Positions 44,770 to 54,841 of a stretch of DNA of 64,000 nucleotides are shown here, one piece after another. The notes beneath the pieces were generated by a model. It did no database searches, had not been told where the DNA came from, and was given only the letters and a program-made list of their open reading frames with translations. Numbering within the stretch: position 1 is the stretch's first letter; each line of letters starts with the position of its first letter. The position numbers were made by a program, and so were the translations under genes. The DNA is from Kamptonema formosum PCC 10802. GTDB lineage: Bacteria; Cyanobacteriota; Cyanobacteriia; Cyanobacteriales; Oscillatoriaceae. Location: positions 376,733 to 440,732 of the forward strand of contig NZ_KB235949.1 in the NCBI RefSeq assembly GCF_000332335.1, in the 5' to 3' direction.

Positions 44770-47700
44770 ATGAACCCACTGTTAAAGAAACTTTTAGCGC
44801 CAACCCGCATGGAATACCTGACGGTGAATCAGGACTTGCTCATCCAAGAGACTTCCTTTGGTGTGGGGCGGTTTGCCGACCGGCCTGAAGAGGTCAGGGC
44901 CGGCTTTGATGTCCGCGACAGCTTCCCTGAACTGATAGGGGTTGAAGATATATTAAAAGAAATTCTTCTGGGGCGGCAGGCCAGTTTTGAGTTAAAAGGG
45001 ATTGCCCGAAATTCAGAAAATAGCTCTCCTTTATATATTGATTTATGGGTGACAGACTGCCAAGATGAAGAGGCGCAGGAACCCGAGTTGGCTGTCTGGT
45101 TTGAAGATGTAACTGAAAAGATGGTCTTGAAGCAAAGCTTGGTGCAGAGAGCCAATGAAGCCCATCTTTTACTGAGCGCCTTAGCGACTTCAAAAAATCA
45201 TATAGAGCGGATTATTGACTCAATGGCTGAGGCGTTGATAGTCACAGCTAGTTCGGGAAAAATAAAAACGGTGAATCGAGCGACACTAGATTTATTTGGG
45301 TACAGAGAAGCCGAATTGATTGGCCATCACATTTCCCTGATTCTTGCTGGGGAGCGACTGTTCTACCGCCAGCCATCTGGAGCGAACGCGCCGCAGTCGC
45401 TGGAAGTTGTCTGTCTGACGAAAACAGGAGAAGAAATTCTCGTTGCCTTTTCTCGCTCTGCCATTGAGAGTGAGGCAGAGGGGGTAGAAGATTTTGTTTA
45501 TATCGGTCGGGACATTACCGAGCGCAAGCGGACAGAGGCAGCAGTGGCCCAGATCAATGCCGCCCTAGCGCAAAGAGTCGAGGAGCAAACCGCCGAATTA
45601 AAGCAGACAATCCAGCAGTTAGAGAGTGAGATTGGGGAGCGCCGGCAAACGGAAGCCGCCTTGCGGGAGAGCGAAGCGCGACTGAGCAGCCTGATGGACT
45701 CGCTGCAAGACGTAGTGTGGTCAATTTCAGCCACGAACTTTGAGGTATTTTACCTCAACCCAGCCACAGAAACGCTTTACGGTCGTTCAGTGGTGGAATT
45801 CCACGACAACCGGCACCTGTGGCAAGAAGTGATTCACCCGGAGGACAGAGCTGCCATTGCCCACTTTATCGAAATAATTCTAGAAACCGGCAGCGCAGAA
45901 ACAGAGTACCGGATTGTCCGCCCCGACGGTGAGGTGCGGTGGGTGAATCACCGGGGGTGGCTGATTGGGGATAACAGCGGGATCGAGACTCGCATCGACG
46001 GGTTAATCACCGACATTAGCGAGCGCAAGCAGGCAGAAGTCTTGCTGCACCAGTACCAGAACCAGCTCGAAGAGCTTGTAAGCGAGCAGACTGCCGAACT
46101 GACAGAAACCAACGAACAGCTCCAGCTAGAAATCGGGGCGCGGAAGCGGACAGAGGAGGAGTTGCGCTTTGCCCGCGACAACTTGGAAGTCCTGGTGCGC
46201 TGCCGCACTGCAGAGCTGGCGGCAGCCAACGCAGCGCTGCAGGCGGAAATTACCGAACGCCGGCTCGCGACTGCCGCCCTGCAAAATATTGTGGCGGGGA
46301 CAGCCTCAGTGACGGGAGAAGAATTTTTTCCGGCGCTTGTCCGGCATCTGGCCACAGCGCTGGGCGTCCGCTACGCCGCAGTCTGCTGTCTAGCTGCCGG
46401 CAGCCCGCAGGAATTGCTGCAGACTCTGGCCTTGTGGGCGGGGGACCGTCTGGGAGAAAACTGCTCCTACAGCCTAGCAGGGACTCCCTGTGAGGCCGCC
46501 ATCAAAGAAGCGAAGATGTGTTTTTATCCGGACAAACTGCAGGAACTGTTCCCGTCAGACCCCATTATACATCCTCTGCGGGCGATAAGTTACCTGGGAG
46601 TGCCGCTAATTAACACATCGCAAAAGCCGATTGGCCTCCTGTGTGTGCTGGATGACAAGCCGCTGTTAAAAGACCGGCGGACCGAATCGCTGGTAACTGT
46701 TTTTGCGGCGCGGGCGGCGGCAGAACTGGAACGCAAATGGGCGCAAGAGTCCCTGCAGTCCTCTCGCGACGAGTTAGAAATCCGAGTTGAGGAGCGCACC
46801 GCCGAGTTAGTAGAAATTAACCAATTACTGCAGGAGGAAATCGCCGAGGGCTTGCGGGCGGATTTAGAGCTGCAAAGCTTCGCTTGTGAACTGCAAGACC
46901 TGTACAACAACGCCCCCTGCGGGTATCACTCCCTCGACGAAAGCGGCACATTCATCCGAGTCAACGATACCGAACTCAATTGGCTGGGGTATGCCAGAGA
47001 TCAACTGATTGGGAAGATAAAGTTTTCCGATTTGCTGACAGCAGAGAGTTTGCCAACTTTTGAGGAAAGCTTTCTCCGCTTGAAGGATCGAGGCTGGGTG
47101 AGCGATGTGGAGTTGGAGCTGGTGCGAGCGGATGGCACGGTCCTGCCGGCACTGCTGAGCGCAACTGCAGTCAGAGATGCGAATGGGAATTACCTGATGA
47201 GCCGCTCCACCCTTTTTGACATTACCGAACGGGTGCAGACAGAGTCAGCGCTGCGGGAGAGCCAGGAACGGTTCAGAAGCGCCTTTGAGTATTCAGCGAT
47301 TGGCATGGCGCTGGTGGGAACTGACGGTCGCTGGTTGCAGGTGAATCGCTCCTTGTGCGAGATCCTGGGCTATTCAGAGCGAGAATTGCAGGCAATGACC
47401 TTCCAAGAGATCACCCATCCAGAAGATGCAGATGTCGATCTTCACTATCTGCGCCAAGCGCTAGTCGGTGAAATTAGCACCTATCAGATAGAAAAGCGGT
47501 ACACCCACAAGAAAAGGCGCGTCGTCTGGGTGCTGGTGAATGTCTCCCGAGTGCAGGACTCTGACGGCAGACTGCTTTACTTTGTCTGCCAGTTCCAAGA
47601 CATCACAGCCCGCAAACGCACAGAAGAGGCGCTGCAGCAAAGTGAAAGGAGGCTGAGAAGGCAGCAGGCGGGGCTGATGGCGCTGGCAAAGAGCCAGCCA

Positions 47701-50700
47701 CTCTACACCGGCGATTTCAGCGCCGCCTTGCGCGACATTACCCAGATCGCAGTCAACACCCTGGGCGTAGAGCGAGTCAGCGTCTGGCTCTACAGCGATG
47801 ATGGCTCATCGCTGCGCTGCGCTGACCTGTACGATCAGAACACGCGCCAGCATTTGCAGGGCTTTGAACTGGCCGCCGCTGACTTTCCCGCCTATTTTCA
47901 AGCGCTGGTTTATGGCAGCATTATCGCCGCTGATGACGCCCATAGCGATCCCCGGACTCGGGAGTTTTCCGCCAGCTATCTCACACCCCTGGGAATTACA
48001 TCCATGCTGGACGTGCCGGTACGTTTCGGCGGGCGGACGGTGGGAGTCATCTGTCACGAGCATGTGGGCCCTCCCCGGCGCTGGGGGCTGGAAGAGGAGA
48101 ACTTTGCCAGCTATTTGGCCTACATGACTTCTCTGGCAATGGAGGCGCGGGATCGCAAGCAAGCGGAGTCAGCGCTGCAAAAATCGCTGGCGCTGCTGCA
48201 GGCAACCTTTGACTCCACTGCAGACGGGATTCTGGCCGTTGACAGCCAGGGAAAAATTAACACCTTCAATCGCAAGTTTGTAGAAATGTGGCGGCTTCCG
48301 GAGGGGATTGCCGCCTCACGGGAGGAGTCCAGAGCGCTGGCATTTGCCTTCAAGCAACTGAAAGATCCGCAAGCGTTTCTAAAAAAGGTAAAAGAACTGT
48401 ACAACCGGCTTGATGCCGACAGTTACGACCTGTTAGAATTTAAAGACGGTCGGGTTTTTGAGTGCTACTCCCAGCCGCAGCGCCAGGGAGAGAACATTTT
48501 CGGCAGGGTGTGGAATTTTCGCGACATCACGGAGCGCAAGCGGGCGGAGGAGGAGCAGCAAAAATTTGTTTCCCTGGTCGAGAACAGCAGCGACTTCATT
48601 GGGATGACAACGCTGTCAGGCAAAACCCTGTATCTCAATGAAGCGGGGCGGAAACTGGTGGGTCTGGACAGCTTGCCAGAAACTCTGTCCAAGAACCTTT
48701 CGGAATATTACGCTCCCGAAACTTGGGAGCAATTCCTGAATGTTATTATCCCTACCGTGGTGCAAAGCGGTCACTGGGAGGGAGAGGTTGCGCTGCGCCA
48801 CTTTCAAACCGGCGGCCCCATCGACATGCAGATCAGTATGTTTGTGGTCAGGCACCCGCAAACCGGGGAGCCGATGTGCTACGCTACCGTTCAGCGCGAC
48901 ATCACGGAGCGGAAGCAAGCGGAAGCTGTAGAGACGCGATTAATCGCCTCCCTACAAGAGAGCGAGAACAAGTATCGCTCTGTTGTTGACAGCTTAAAAG
49001 AAGTCATTTTCCAAAGGGACGAGCGGAACTGCTGGACATTTCTCAACCCCGCCTGGACAGAAATTACTGGCTTCACGATTGAAGAGAGTCTGGGTGAGCA
49101 CTTTTTAGACTTCGTTCACCCCGATGACCGTGCGGCGTGTCTGGAGAGTTTTCAAGCTCTGCTTTCAGGGGAAAAAGATTACGTCCGCCACGAGATTCGC
49201 TACCGGACTAAAGACGGCGGCTACCGCTGGATGGAGGCTCAAAAGCGATTAATTTTAGCTGCGGACGGGACGCGCAGAACCCCACCCCCCAACCCCCTCC
49301 CCGCCAGCGGGGAGGGGGAGAAGATACTGGGCACTTCTGGCACGCTCAATGACATTACGGACCGCAAGCGGATCGAAGAAGCTCTGGAGCAAGAGCGGCG
49401 GCAATTGCGGCAAATTATTGCCAATGCGCCGGTGGCGATGGCCATGTTTGATACGGAGATGCGCTATCTCGCTCACAGCAATCAGTGGCTGACAGATTAC
49501 TGTCTGGAGGGGCAATCCCTGATCGGGCGCTCCCACTATGAAGTTTTCCCAGACATTCCCGCTCAGTGGCGAGGGATTCACAAACGCGCCCTGAAAGGGG
49601 AAGTCCTCTCTAAATCCGAAGACCTGTTTCAGCGCGGGGATGGCTCCAAACTCTATCTCCGCTGGGCTGTGCAGCCCTGGCACACCTCAGAGAGCCGTAT
49701 CGGCGGCATCGTGATGGTGACTCAGGCGATCAACGAATTGGTAGAAGCGCGGGAAGCTGCCTTGGAAGGTTCGCGGATGAAATCCCAATTCTTGGCAAAT
49801 ATGAGTCACGAAATCCGCACTCCCATGAATGGCGTGCTGGGGATGGCCCAATTGCTGCGGAAAACTCCTCTCAATCCGGAACAGCAAGATTTCGTGCGGA
49901 CGATCGAGGTCAGTGGGCAGAACCTGCTGACTCTGATTAATGATATTCTCGACTTCTCCAAGCTGGAAGCAGGCGAAATGCGGCTGGAGACGCTGGACTT
50001 TGACTTAAATACTTGCCTGGAAGAAGTGACTGATTTGCTGGCCACACAAGCCTACGGCAAAGGGCTGGAACTGTTCGCTGTCGCTGACAGCAACGTTCCT
50101 CTGGCCTTAAGGGGAGATGCCGGTCGCCTGCGCCAGGTTCTGGTGAATCTGGTGGGCAACGCGATCAAATTCACCGATTCCGGGGAGGTGGCTGTCCTGG
50201 TGTCTTTGGCCGGTGGGACAGCCGGCGGGACGCCCCTCCTGCGGGGCGACGACCGGCTCTTGACAGCGATTCGCTTCTCGGTGAGGGATACCGGCATTGG
50301 CATCGCACCGGCAGACCTTGAGAAGCTGTTCCAATCTTTTTCGCAGGTGGACACCTCCACCACCCGCAAGTATGGCGGCACCGGCTTGGGGCTGGCCATC
50401 TGCAAGCAGCTGGTCGAGCTGATGGGGGGTGAGATGGGGGTGGAAAGTGTGGTGGGTGAGGGGTCAAGCTTCTGGTTCACTGTCACGCTTGAACTCCAGG
50501 AAACGCCGGCTGGCCCTTCCGCGCCGGTGCCGGTCTCCTGCGCCGGCATCCGCCTGCTGGTGGCCGACGGGAGTGCGACCAATCGCCAGGTTGTCCGCAG
50601 TTACTGCGACTCCTGGGGCGTGCGTGCCGATGAAGTGGAAAATGGGGAGGTGGCCTTGGCCACTGTGCGGCGAGCCGCCACAGAGGGCCAGCCCTATGAT

Positions 50701-51939
50701 GTGGCGGTTGTCAGCGCGGACATCCTGGGGGTGAACGCAGCATTGCTGGGCCAGCTGATCCAGTACGAGCCGGTGCTGGCTCAGACTAAGTGGGTTCTGA
50801 TGACCTCTATCCAGGGGCGCGACGGAGCCATACAGCCGCAGGATCTGGGGTTTGCCGGCTATTTGAGCAAGCCGGTGAAACCGTCCAAGTTGCTGGACTG
50901 CCTGATGCGCGTGCTCAGTCAGTCGTCCGCTGTTTGCGAAAAGCCCTTTGCAGTCAACCCCCCCGTGTTGACCTCCCCGCAAGGGACAGGGGAGACGCCT
51001 GTCCTGCGGGGGGGCGAAACAGCGGGTTCTCAAAGCCAACAGCGGGCAAATCTGAAAACAAACCTGAAAATTCTGCTGGTGGAAGATACGCCCACGAATC
51101 AAAAAGTTGCGCTCAATCAACTGAAGGTGCTCGGCTATCAAGCGGATTGTGTCAGCAACGGTCAGGAAGCTCTCGACCGGATGGCAGAAACTGACTACGA
51201 CATCGTGCTGATGGACTGTCTGATGCCGGTTCTCGACGGCTACAAAACCACGCAGGCGATTCGCTTCTATGAAGGTGAATACCGCCATACTGTGGTGATT
51301 GCCATGACGGCTAACGCCATGAAAGGTGAGCGAGAAAAGTGTTTGGAAGCCGGCATGGATGACTACATCAGCAAACCGATTGAGCTGGAAACCTTGGAGG
51401 CTGTTCTCCATCGCTGGGCGTCAGCACTCAGGGGTGGGGCGTCTGTGGAAATCCCCTCGGTTTCTCTTTCGAGCGCACCGGCAATGCTTTCCCCCAAACA
51501 GGAGGGAGACAGGGCTCCCCTTTCTGCTGCAGAGCGGGGAGTTGGGCTCGGGGTGACGCCCGATCGGGAAAAGAGCGGGGATTTGGCAGAGCCGGTTGCC
51601 GGTGGCGACTGTCCGGTAGATTTGCAGCGACTGGGGGAACTCACCAGAGGGGACGTCGAGTTTCAGCTGGAACTGCTGCAAACGTTTATGGAAGACGCTG
51701 CCATGTATTTGCAGGGGATTGAGAGTGCGCTGCAAGCTTGTGATTGTGTTGCGCTCAGCCGTCGCGCTCACCAGCTCAAAGGTGCTTCGGCTATGGTGGC
51801 TGTCCGCACTGTGCCAGAGCTAGCCGCTCAACTGGAAAGTCAGGCGAATGAGAGCCGGTTAGAGGGAGCGGCGGAGTTGGTAGCGAGGGTGGGAATACTC
51901 CTGCAGGAGGTCAAAGTATTCATTGAAAATTTTAACTGA
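44770..51939 (+). CDS. Giant multi-PAS/GAF hybrid histidine kinase with two REC domains and HPt
   Basis: About 2389 residues from the ATG at 44770 (MNPLLKKLLAPTRMEYL), which has AAGGA upstream and aligns with its paralogues at 55460 and 57060; an in-frame start at 44722 is not conserved. An N-terminal module (1-150; FPELIGVEDILKEI, SFELKGIAR, LYIDLWV, VTEKMVLKQSLVQRANEAHL) is followed by about eight PAS domains and two GAF domains linked by coiled coils. Then HisKA (His near 1680 in MSHEIRTPMNG), HATPase (DTGIGI, GGTGLGLAI), a degenerate receiver (VVSADILG, phosphoacceptor Asp missing), an intact receiver (Asp near 2149 in VLMDCLMPVLDG) and an HPt domain (His near 2334 in RAHQLKGAS). No membrane helices, so the sensor is cytoplasmic. 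Several repeat-derived segments lie within the gene. Confidence 0.9.
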   Translation: MNPLLKKLLAPTRMEYLTVNQDLLIQETSFGVGRFADRPEEVRAGFDVRDSFPELIGVEDILKEILLGRQASFELKGIARNSENSSPLYIDLWVTDCQDEEAQEPELAVWFEDVTEKMVLKQSLVQRANEAHLLLSALATSKNHIERIIDSMAEALIVTASSGKIKTVNRATLDLFGYREAELIGHHISLILAGERLFYRQPSGANAPQSLEVVCLTKTGEEILVAFSRSAIESEAEGVEDFVYIGRDITERKRTEAAVAQINAALAQRVEEQTAELKQTIQQLESEIGERRQTEAALRESEARLSSLMDSLQDVVWSISATNFEVFYLNPATETLYGRSVVEFHDNRHLWQEVIHPEDRAAIAHFIEIILETGSAETEYRIVRPDGEVRWVNHRGWLIGDNSGIETRIDGLITDISERKQAEVLLHQYQNQLEELVSEQTAELTETNEQLQLEIGARKRTEEELRFARDNLEVLVRCRTAELAAANAALQAEITERRLATAALQNIVAGTASVTGEEFFPALVRHLATALGVRYAAVCCLAAGSPQELLQTLALWAGDRLGENCSYSLAGTPCEAAIKEAKMCFYPDKLQELFPSDPIIHPLRAISYLGVPLINTSQKPIGLLCVLDDKPLLKDRRTESLVTVFAARAAAELERKWAQESLQSSRDELEIRVEERTAELVEINQLLQEEIAEGLRADLELQSFACELQDLYNNAPCGYHSLDESGTFIRVNDTELNWLGYARDQLIGKIKFSDLLTAESLPTFEESFLRLKDRGWVSDVELELVRADGTVLPALLSATAVRDANGNYLMSRSTLFDITERVQTESALRESQERFRSAFEYSAIGMALVGTDGRWLQVNRSLCEILGYSERELQAMTFQEITHPEDADVDLHYLRQALVGEISTYQIEKRYTHKKRRVVWVLVNVSRVQDSDGRLLYFVCQFQDITARKRTEEALQQSERRLRRQQAGLMALAKSQPLYTGDFSAALRDITQIAVNTLGVERVSVWLYSDDGSSLRCADLYDQNTRQHLQGFELAAADFPAYFQALVYGSIIAADDAHSDPRTREFSASYLTPLGITSMLDVPVRFGGRTVGVICHEHVGPPRRWGLEEENFASYLAYMTSLAMEARDRKQAESALQKSLALLQATFDSTADGILAVDSQGKINTFNRKFVEMWRLPEGIAASREESRALAFAFKQLKDPQAFLKKVKELYNRLDADSYDLLEFKDGRVFECYSQPQRQGENIFGRVWNFRDITERKRAEEEQQKFVSLVENSSDFIGMTTLSGKTLYLNEAGRKLVGLDSLPETLSKNLSEYYAPETWEQFLNVIIPTVVQSGHWEGEVALRHFQTGGPIDMQISMFVVRHPQTGEPMCYATVQRDITERKQAEAVETRLIASLQESENKYRSVVDSLKEVIFQRDERNCWTFLNPAWTEITGFTIEESLGEHFLDFVHPDDRAACLESFQALLSGEKDYVRHEIRYRTKDGGYRWMEAQKRLILAADGTRRTPPPNPLPASGEGEKILGTSGTLNDITDRKRIEEALEQERRQLRQIIANAPVAMAMFDTEMRYLAHSNQWLTDYCLEGQSLIGRSHYEVFPDIPAQWRGIHKRALKGEVLSKSEDLFQRGDGSKLYLRWAVQPWHTSESRIGGIVMVTQAINELVEAREAALEGSRMKSQFLANMSHEIRTPMNGVLGMAQLLRKTPLNPEQQDFVRTIEVSGQNLLTLINDILDFSKLEAGEMRLETLDFDLNTCLEEVTDLLATQAYGKGLELFAVADSNVPLALRGDAGRLRQVLVNLVGNAIKFTDSGEVAVLVSLAGGTAGGTPLLRGDDRLLTAIRFSVRDTGIGIAPADLEKLFQSFSQVDTSTTRKYGGTGLGLAICKQLVELMGGEMGVESVVGEGSSFWFTVTLELQETPAGPSAPVPVSCAGIRLLVADGSATNRQVVRSYCDSWGVRADEVENGEVALATVRRAATEGQPYDVAVVSADILGVNAALLGQLIQYEPVLAQTKWVLMTSIQGRDGAIQPQDLGFAGYLSKPVKPSKLLDCLMRVLSQSSAVCEKPFAVNPPVLTSPQGTGETPVLRGGETAGSQSQQRANLKTNLKILLVEDTPTNQKVALNQLKVLGYQADCVSNGQEALDRMAETDYDIVLMDCLMPVLDGYKTTQAIRFYEGEYRHTVVIAMTANAMKGEREKCLEAGMDDYISKPIELETLEAVLHRWASALRGGASVEIPSVSLSSAPAMLSPKQEGDRAPLSAAERGVGLGVTPDREKSGDLAEPVAGGDCPVDLQRLGELTRGDVEFQLELLQTFMEDAAMYLQGIESALQACDCVALSRRAHQLKGASAMVAVRTVPELAAQLESQANESRLEGAAELVARVGILLQEVKVFIENFN
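49270..49326 (+). repeat. Repeat inserted in the kinase coding sequence
   Basis: CCCCACCCCCCAACCCCCTC, then CCCGCCAGCGGGGAGGGGGAG, codes in frame for RTPPPNPLPASGEGEK inside a PAS domain. The same DNA unit is intergenic near 18940-18970. Other repeat-like insertions in this gene: about 50215-50260 (GGGACGCCCCTCCTGCGGGGCG, giving GGTPLLRGDD in the ATPase domain), 50985-51020 (GTGETPVLRGG between receivers) and 51505-51560 (APLSAAERGVGLGV before HPt). Confidence 0.75.
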
Positions 51940-51981
51940 TATCTTGCGCCCAGGGCAGGCGAGACGCCTGCCCTACGTCTA

Positions 51982-52150
51982 TATAGCAGTAGGCACTTAG
52001 GTTAGGACAAGGGGTTTAACATGATGTAGGGGCGGGTTCACCCACAACCTGTGCCACACAGCTACAACACCGATAAACCCGCCCCTAACCTCTGATATAG
52101 CAGCCGGCAATTGGGCCCTTAGTGTCCTAACCAATATGACTGCTGCTATA
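51982..52150. mobile_element. Complete MITE-like element (type copy)
   Basis: 169 bp. The left end TATAGCAGTAGGCACTTAGG (51982 on, going on TTAGGAC) and the right end, read inverted, TATAGCAGCAGTCATATTGG (going on TTAGGAC), are 27-bp imperfect terminal inverted repeats, 22 of 27 identical by eye. The inside holds a GTAGGGGCGGGTTCACC ... AAACCCGCCCC hairpin and no reading frame. The TATA ends fit TA-target (IS630/Tc1-type) elements, which is an inference. It lies just after the giant kinase gene. Confidence 0.75.
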
Positions 52151-52236
52151 CCTCGCAGGACAGGCGATCCCTCCGATCGAGCGTGTCTATTACTGAGCTG
52201 TCTGTTGCTATAAAACCGCAGCTATAGCTTTTATAA

Positions 52237-52269
52237 AGGAACCCGGTTTCTTAAAGAAACCGGGTTCCT
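52237..52269. repeat. AGGAACCCGGTTTCTT palindrome
   Basis: AGGAACCCGGTTTCTTAAAG and AAACCGGGTTCCT pair as a hairpin; it is the same family as 14893 and 17195, with compensating changes at both outer ends (GGAACCC/GGGTTCC), which supports selection or gene conversion of the stem. Confidence 0.7.
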
Positions 52270-52373
52270 AAGACGCACTTCACAGAATTGAGAACTCCTA
52301 TATACAAACCAAACCCGCAAGGCAATGGTTTTAGGATAAGTAGGGTGCGTTCCCCAAGGGAATGCTACAATAA

Positions 52374-52638
52374 TATAGCAGTAGCCACTTAGATTAGAAC
52401 ATTAGACCTTCAGGGGGGGCGGGACGCCCGCCCTACGTCTATATAGCAGTAGGCATTTAGGAACCCTACATTCCGGCCTCCCTTGCTCCAGAGCTCCCGA
52501 AGCTTCTATTTTTCTAACCAATATGACTGCTGCTCTAGCAGTAGCCACTTAGGTTAGGACGTAGGACAGGCGTCTCGCCTGTCCCTCCCCCTACTAGCAA
52601 GTGAAATGCCCTGTCCTAAACTGACTGTGTGCTGCTAT
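52374..52638. mobile_element. Two fused MITE-like elements
   Basis: First unit 52374 to about 52535: TATAGCAGTAGCCACTTAGA ... CCAATATGACTGCTGCT, containing the ACATTAGACCTTCAGGGGGG and TATAGCAGTAGGCATTTAGG segments shared with 269-380 and 62205-62368. It runs into a second unit beginning CTAGCAGTAGCCACTTAGG (about 52533) with a GACAGGCGTCTCGCCTGTC core and ending GTGCTGCTATA at 52638. No coding capacity. Confidence 0.7.
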
Positions 52639-52725
52639 AAAAGGCATTGTGCGCGGTTTTGACCTTTGCCCGCAGCTGCTTGCGTTGAAAGCCAAGCCAT
52701 CCATCGCCCGCGCCCCTACTGCAGC

Positions 52726-54498
52726 CTAACACTCACCTGTTTGCAAGACGGGTGCGTCCGGATTTAAGATAAGTCCTGACTTCTGACTTCTCACTTGCTC
52801 ATTTAGCATCTTTTCCAAGGCGGCTGCGGTCAGGGGAGGGCTGAACCAATAGCCCTGGATGACATCGCACTGATACTGGCGGAGGAACTCCTGTTGATCT
52901 GCTGTTTCGACCCCTTCAGCAATTACTTTCAAATTCAGGCTGTGCGCCAGTTGAATGATGGCGAGGACAATGGCGGCATTTTTGGAGTTTTGGGTGAGGT
53001 CACAGACAAAGGAGCGGTCAATTTTCAAGGTGTCGAATGGGAATTGTTGCAGGTAGCTTAAGGAAGAGTAGCCGGTGCCGAAGTCATCCAGGGATAGCTG
53101 AATGCCGAGCGCTTTGAGTTCTTTTAGGGTAGCAATCGCCGCCTGCGGGTTCTGCACTACGGCACTTTCAGTCATTTCTAACTCCAAGCTGCTGGGGGTA
53201 AATCCTGTGGTCTCTAAAATTTTTAATACCCGTTTTACTAGACCGGATTCATTGAATTGAATTCCCGACAGATTCACGGCAACTGATAGGGACACTCCGG
53301 CGGCATGCCAGTCTTTTGCTTGCTGGCAAGCTGTCTGCAGCACCCAGTCATCTATAGAGACAATTAAGCCAGTTTCTTCAGCTATGGGAATAAAGTCTGC
53401 GGGCGAAACTAGCCCCCGCTCTGGATGTAGCCAGCGCACTAAAGCTTCGGCACCGACAATTTGGCCGGTGCGCAAGTCAACCTGGGGCTGGTAGTAAAGT
53501 TGGAATTCCCCTCGCTCTGCAGCCTGGTGCAGGCTGATCTCTAGCATGAGGCGCTCGTAGGATTTCTGCTGGATGGCTGCTGTGTAAAGCTGATAGCGAT
53601 TGCCTCCCAGTTTCTGCGCCCCCAGAATGGCGGCGTTGGCTTTTTTGAGCAGAGCGTCGAGGTCGCTGCCATCCTCAGGATATAAGGCAATTCCAATGCT
53701 GCCGGTGAGAAGGACTTGATATTCCTCTAGGGTAAAGGGTCGAGATAAAGTCTCCAGGAGAGTTTGTGCGGTTGTGGCCGCCACCTCGGAGGAAGGCACC
53801 GGCGGCAAGAGGAGAGCGAATTGCTCCGGGCTCAATCGCGCCACCGTACCCCGCTCCCCCGCACAGCAGAGGAGGCGCTCTGTTACCTGTTTGAGCAGGA
53901 AGGCACTGTAGTATTCCCCCAGACTGAAGTGGAAGCGCTCGAACTGGTCCAGGCTAAGAACGAGAACGGGGATTAATTGCCAGGGGTGGGAGCCGGTGGC
54001 GAGAATTTGGTGAAATCGCTCTCGCAATAGCAGCCGGTTCGGCAGGTTGGTCAAGCTGTCGTAATGAGCCTGCAATTCCAGTTTGGCGATAGCCTCCTGG
54101 AGGGCTGTGGTTTGCTGCTGCCGGACTCTTTCCTGTTTGGCCAGCTGAGCGGTGATGGCACCGAGCAGCTCATCTTTGGTAAACGGCTTGGTGAGATAAT
54201 CGCTGGCTCCGAGCTCCATTCCCCGGCGCTGATCGGCTCGGTCGTCTCTAGCCGTCAGGCAAATGAAGGGAATGGTGGCTGTGGCTGGATCTTGTTGCAA
54301 TCGGGCCAGCACCTCGTACCCGTCCAGTTCGGGCATCATAATGTCGCAAAAAATTAAATCGGGACACTGCTGTTTAGCCAACTGCACCCCCATGCTGCCG
54401 TTTTCGGCCTCAATAGCCTGAAATCCTTCAGCTGCGAGCAGTTTCACCAGCAGCCTGCGAATGGCTCGCTCGTCTTCTATTACCAGAATTTTTTTCAT
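52726..54498 (-). CDS. Response regulator with degenerate GGDEF and EAL domains
   Basis: 590 residues. Receiver domain 1-120 with phosphoacceptor Asp in LIFCDIMMPELDG and Lys in LTKPF. A GGDEF-type domain at about 140-300 (HYDSLTNLPNRLLLRERF) has RLSPEQFALL where (G/S)GDEF should be, so it should not make c-di-GMP. The EAL domain (about 320-565) looks intact: YQPQVDLRTGQIVGAEALVRW, NLSGIQF, ELEMTES, LDDFGTGYSSLSYL, KIDRSFV, VIAEGVE. It is probably a c-di-GMP phosphodiesterase switched by phosphorylation. On the opposite strand between the two GTPase clusters; the giant kinase nearby is a possible phosphodonor, but this is not shown. Confidence 0.9.
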   Translation of the reverse strand: MKKILVIEDERAIRRLLVKLLAAEGFQAIEAENGSMGVQLAKQQCPDLIFCDIMMPELDGYEVLARLQQDPATATIPFICLTARDDRADQRRGMELGASDYLTKPFTKDELLGAITAQLAKQERVRQQQTTALQEAIAKLELQAHYDSLTNLPNRLLLRERFHQILATGSHPWQLIPVLVLSLDQFERFHFSLGEYYSAFLLKQVTERLLCCAGERGTVARLSPEQFALLLPPVPSSEVAATTAQTLLETLSRPFTLEEYQVLLTGSIGIALYPEDGSDLDALLKKANAAILGAQKLGGNRYQLYTAAIQQKSYERLMLEISLHQAAERGEFQLYYQPQVDLRTGQIVGAEALVRWLHPERGLVSPADFIPIAEETGLIVSIDDWVLQTACQQAKDWHAAGVSLSVAVNLSGIQFNESGLVKRVLKILETTGFTPSSLELEMTESAVVQNPQAAIATLKELKALGIQLSLDDFGTGYSSLSYLQQFPFDTLKIDRSFVCDLTQNSKNAAIVLAIIQLAHSLNLKVIAEGVETADQQEFLRQYQCDVIQGYWFSPPLTAAALEKMLNEQVRSQKSGLILNPDAPVLQTGEC

Positions 54499-54841
54499 CG
54501 CTATCTATGCCCGGACGTGACCGTTTACTGACCTGATGGTATAATCCCCTCACAGCGCGGAAGGCGCTGGCAACAGTGGATGCGACCCGATTTCTTGTCT
54601 CGAAGCCCCAGATCGCCACGAGGATTGGCAGTCTCCTCTGGTACTCTATTGTCCCAAGTTTCGCGTGCCCCGCACGCCGGCGCACCCCTAGCCCCTGCTG
54701 GGTCGCCCACTTCCGCACGCCACCCGGGGCAGTCTCCAGATTTGGGCGTCTGCGGTTGAGGGTGCGGGCCTTGCGACGTGCGCCCGGGCTTGAATTTGTC
54801 TCCCTGAGCCTGGATAATAGAACTGACGCAGAGGCAGATCA

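Noticed and set aside
50464-51411. 315-residue minus-strand frame inside the giant kinase gene
   Set aside because: Lies antisense to the receiver domains, which are clearly coding; GC-biased codons leave the antisense open.
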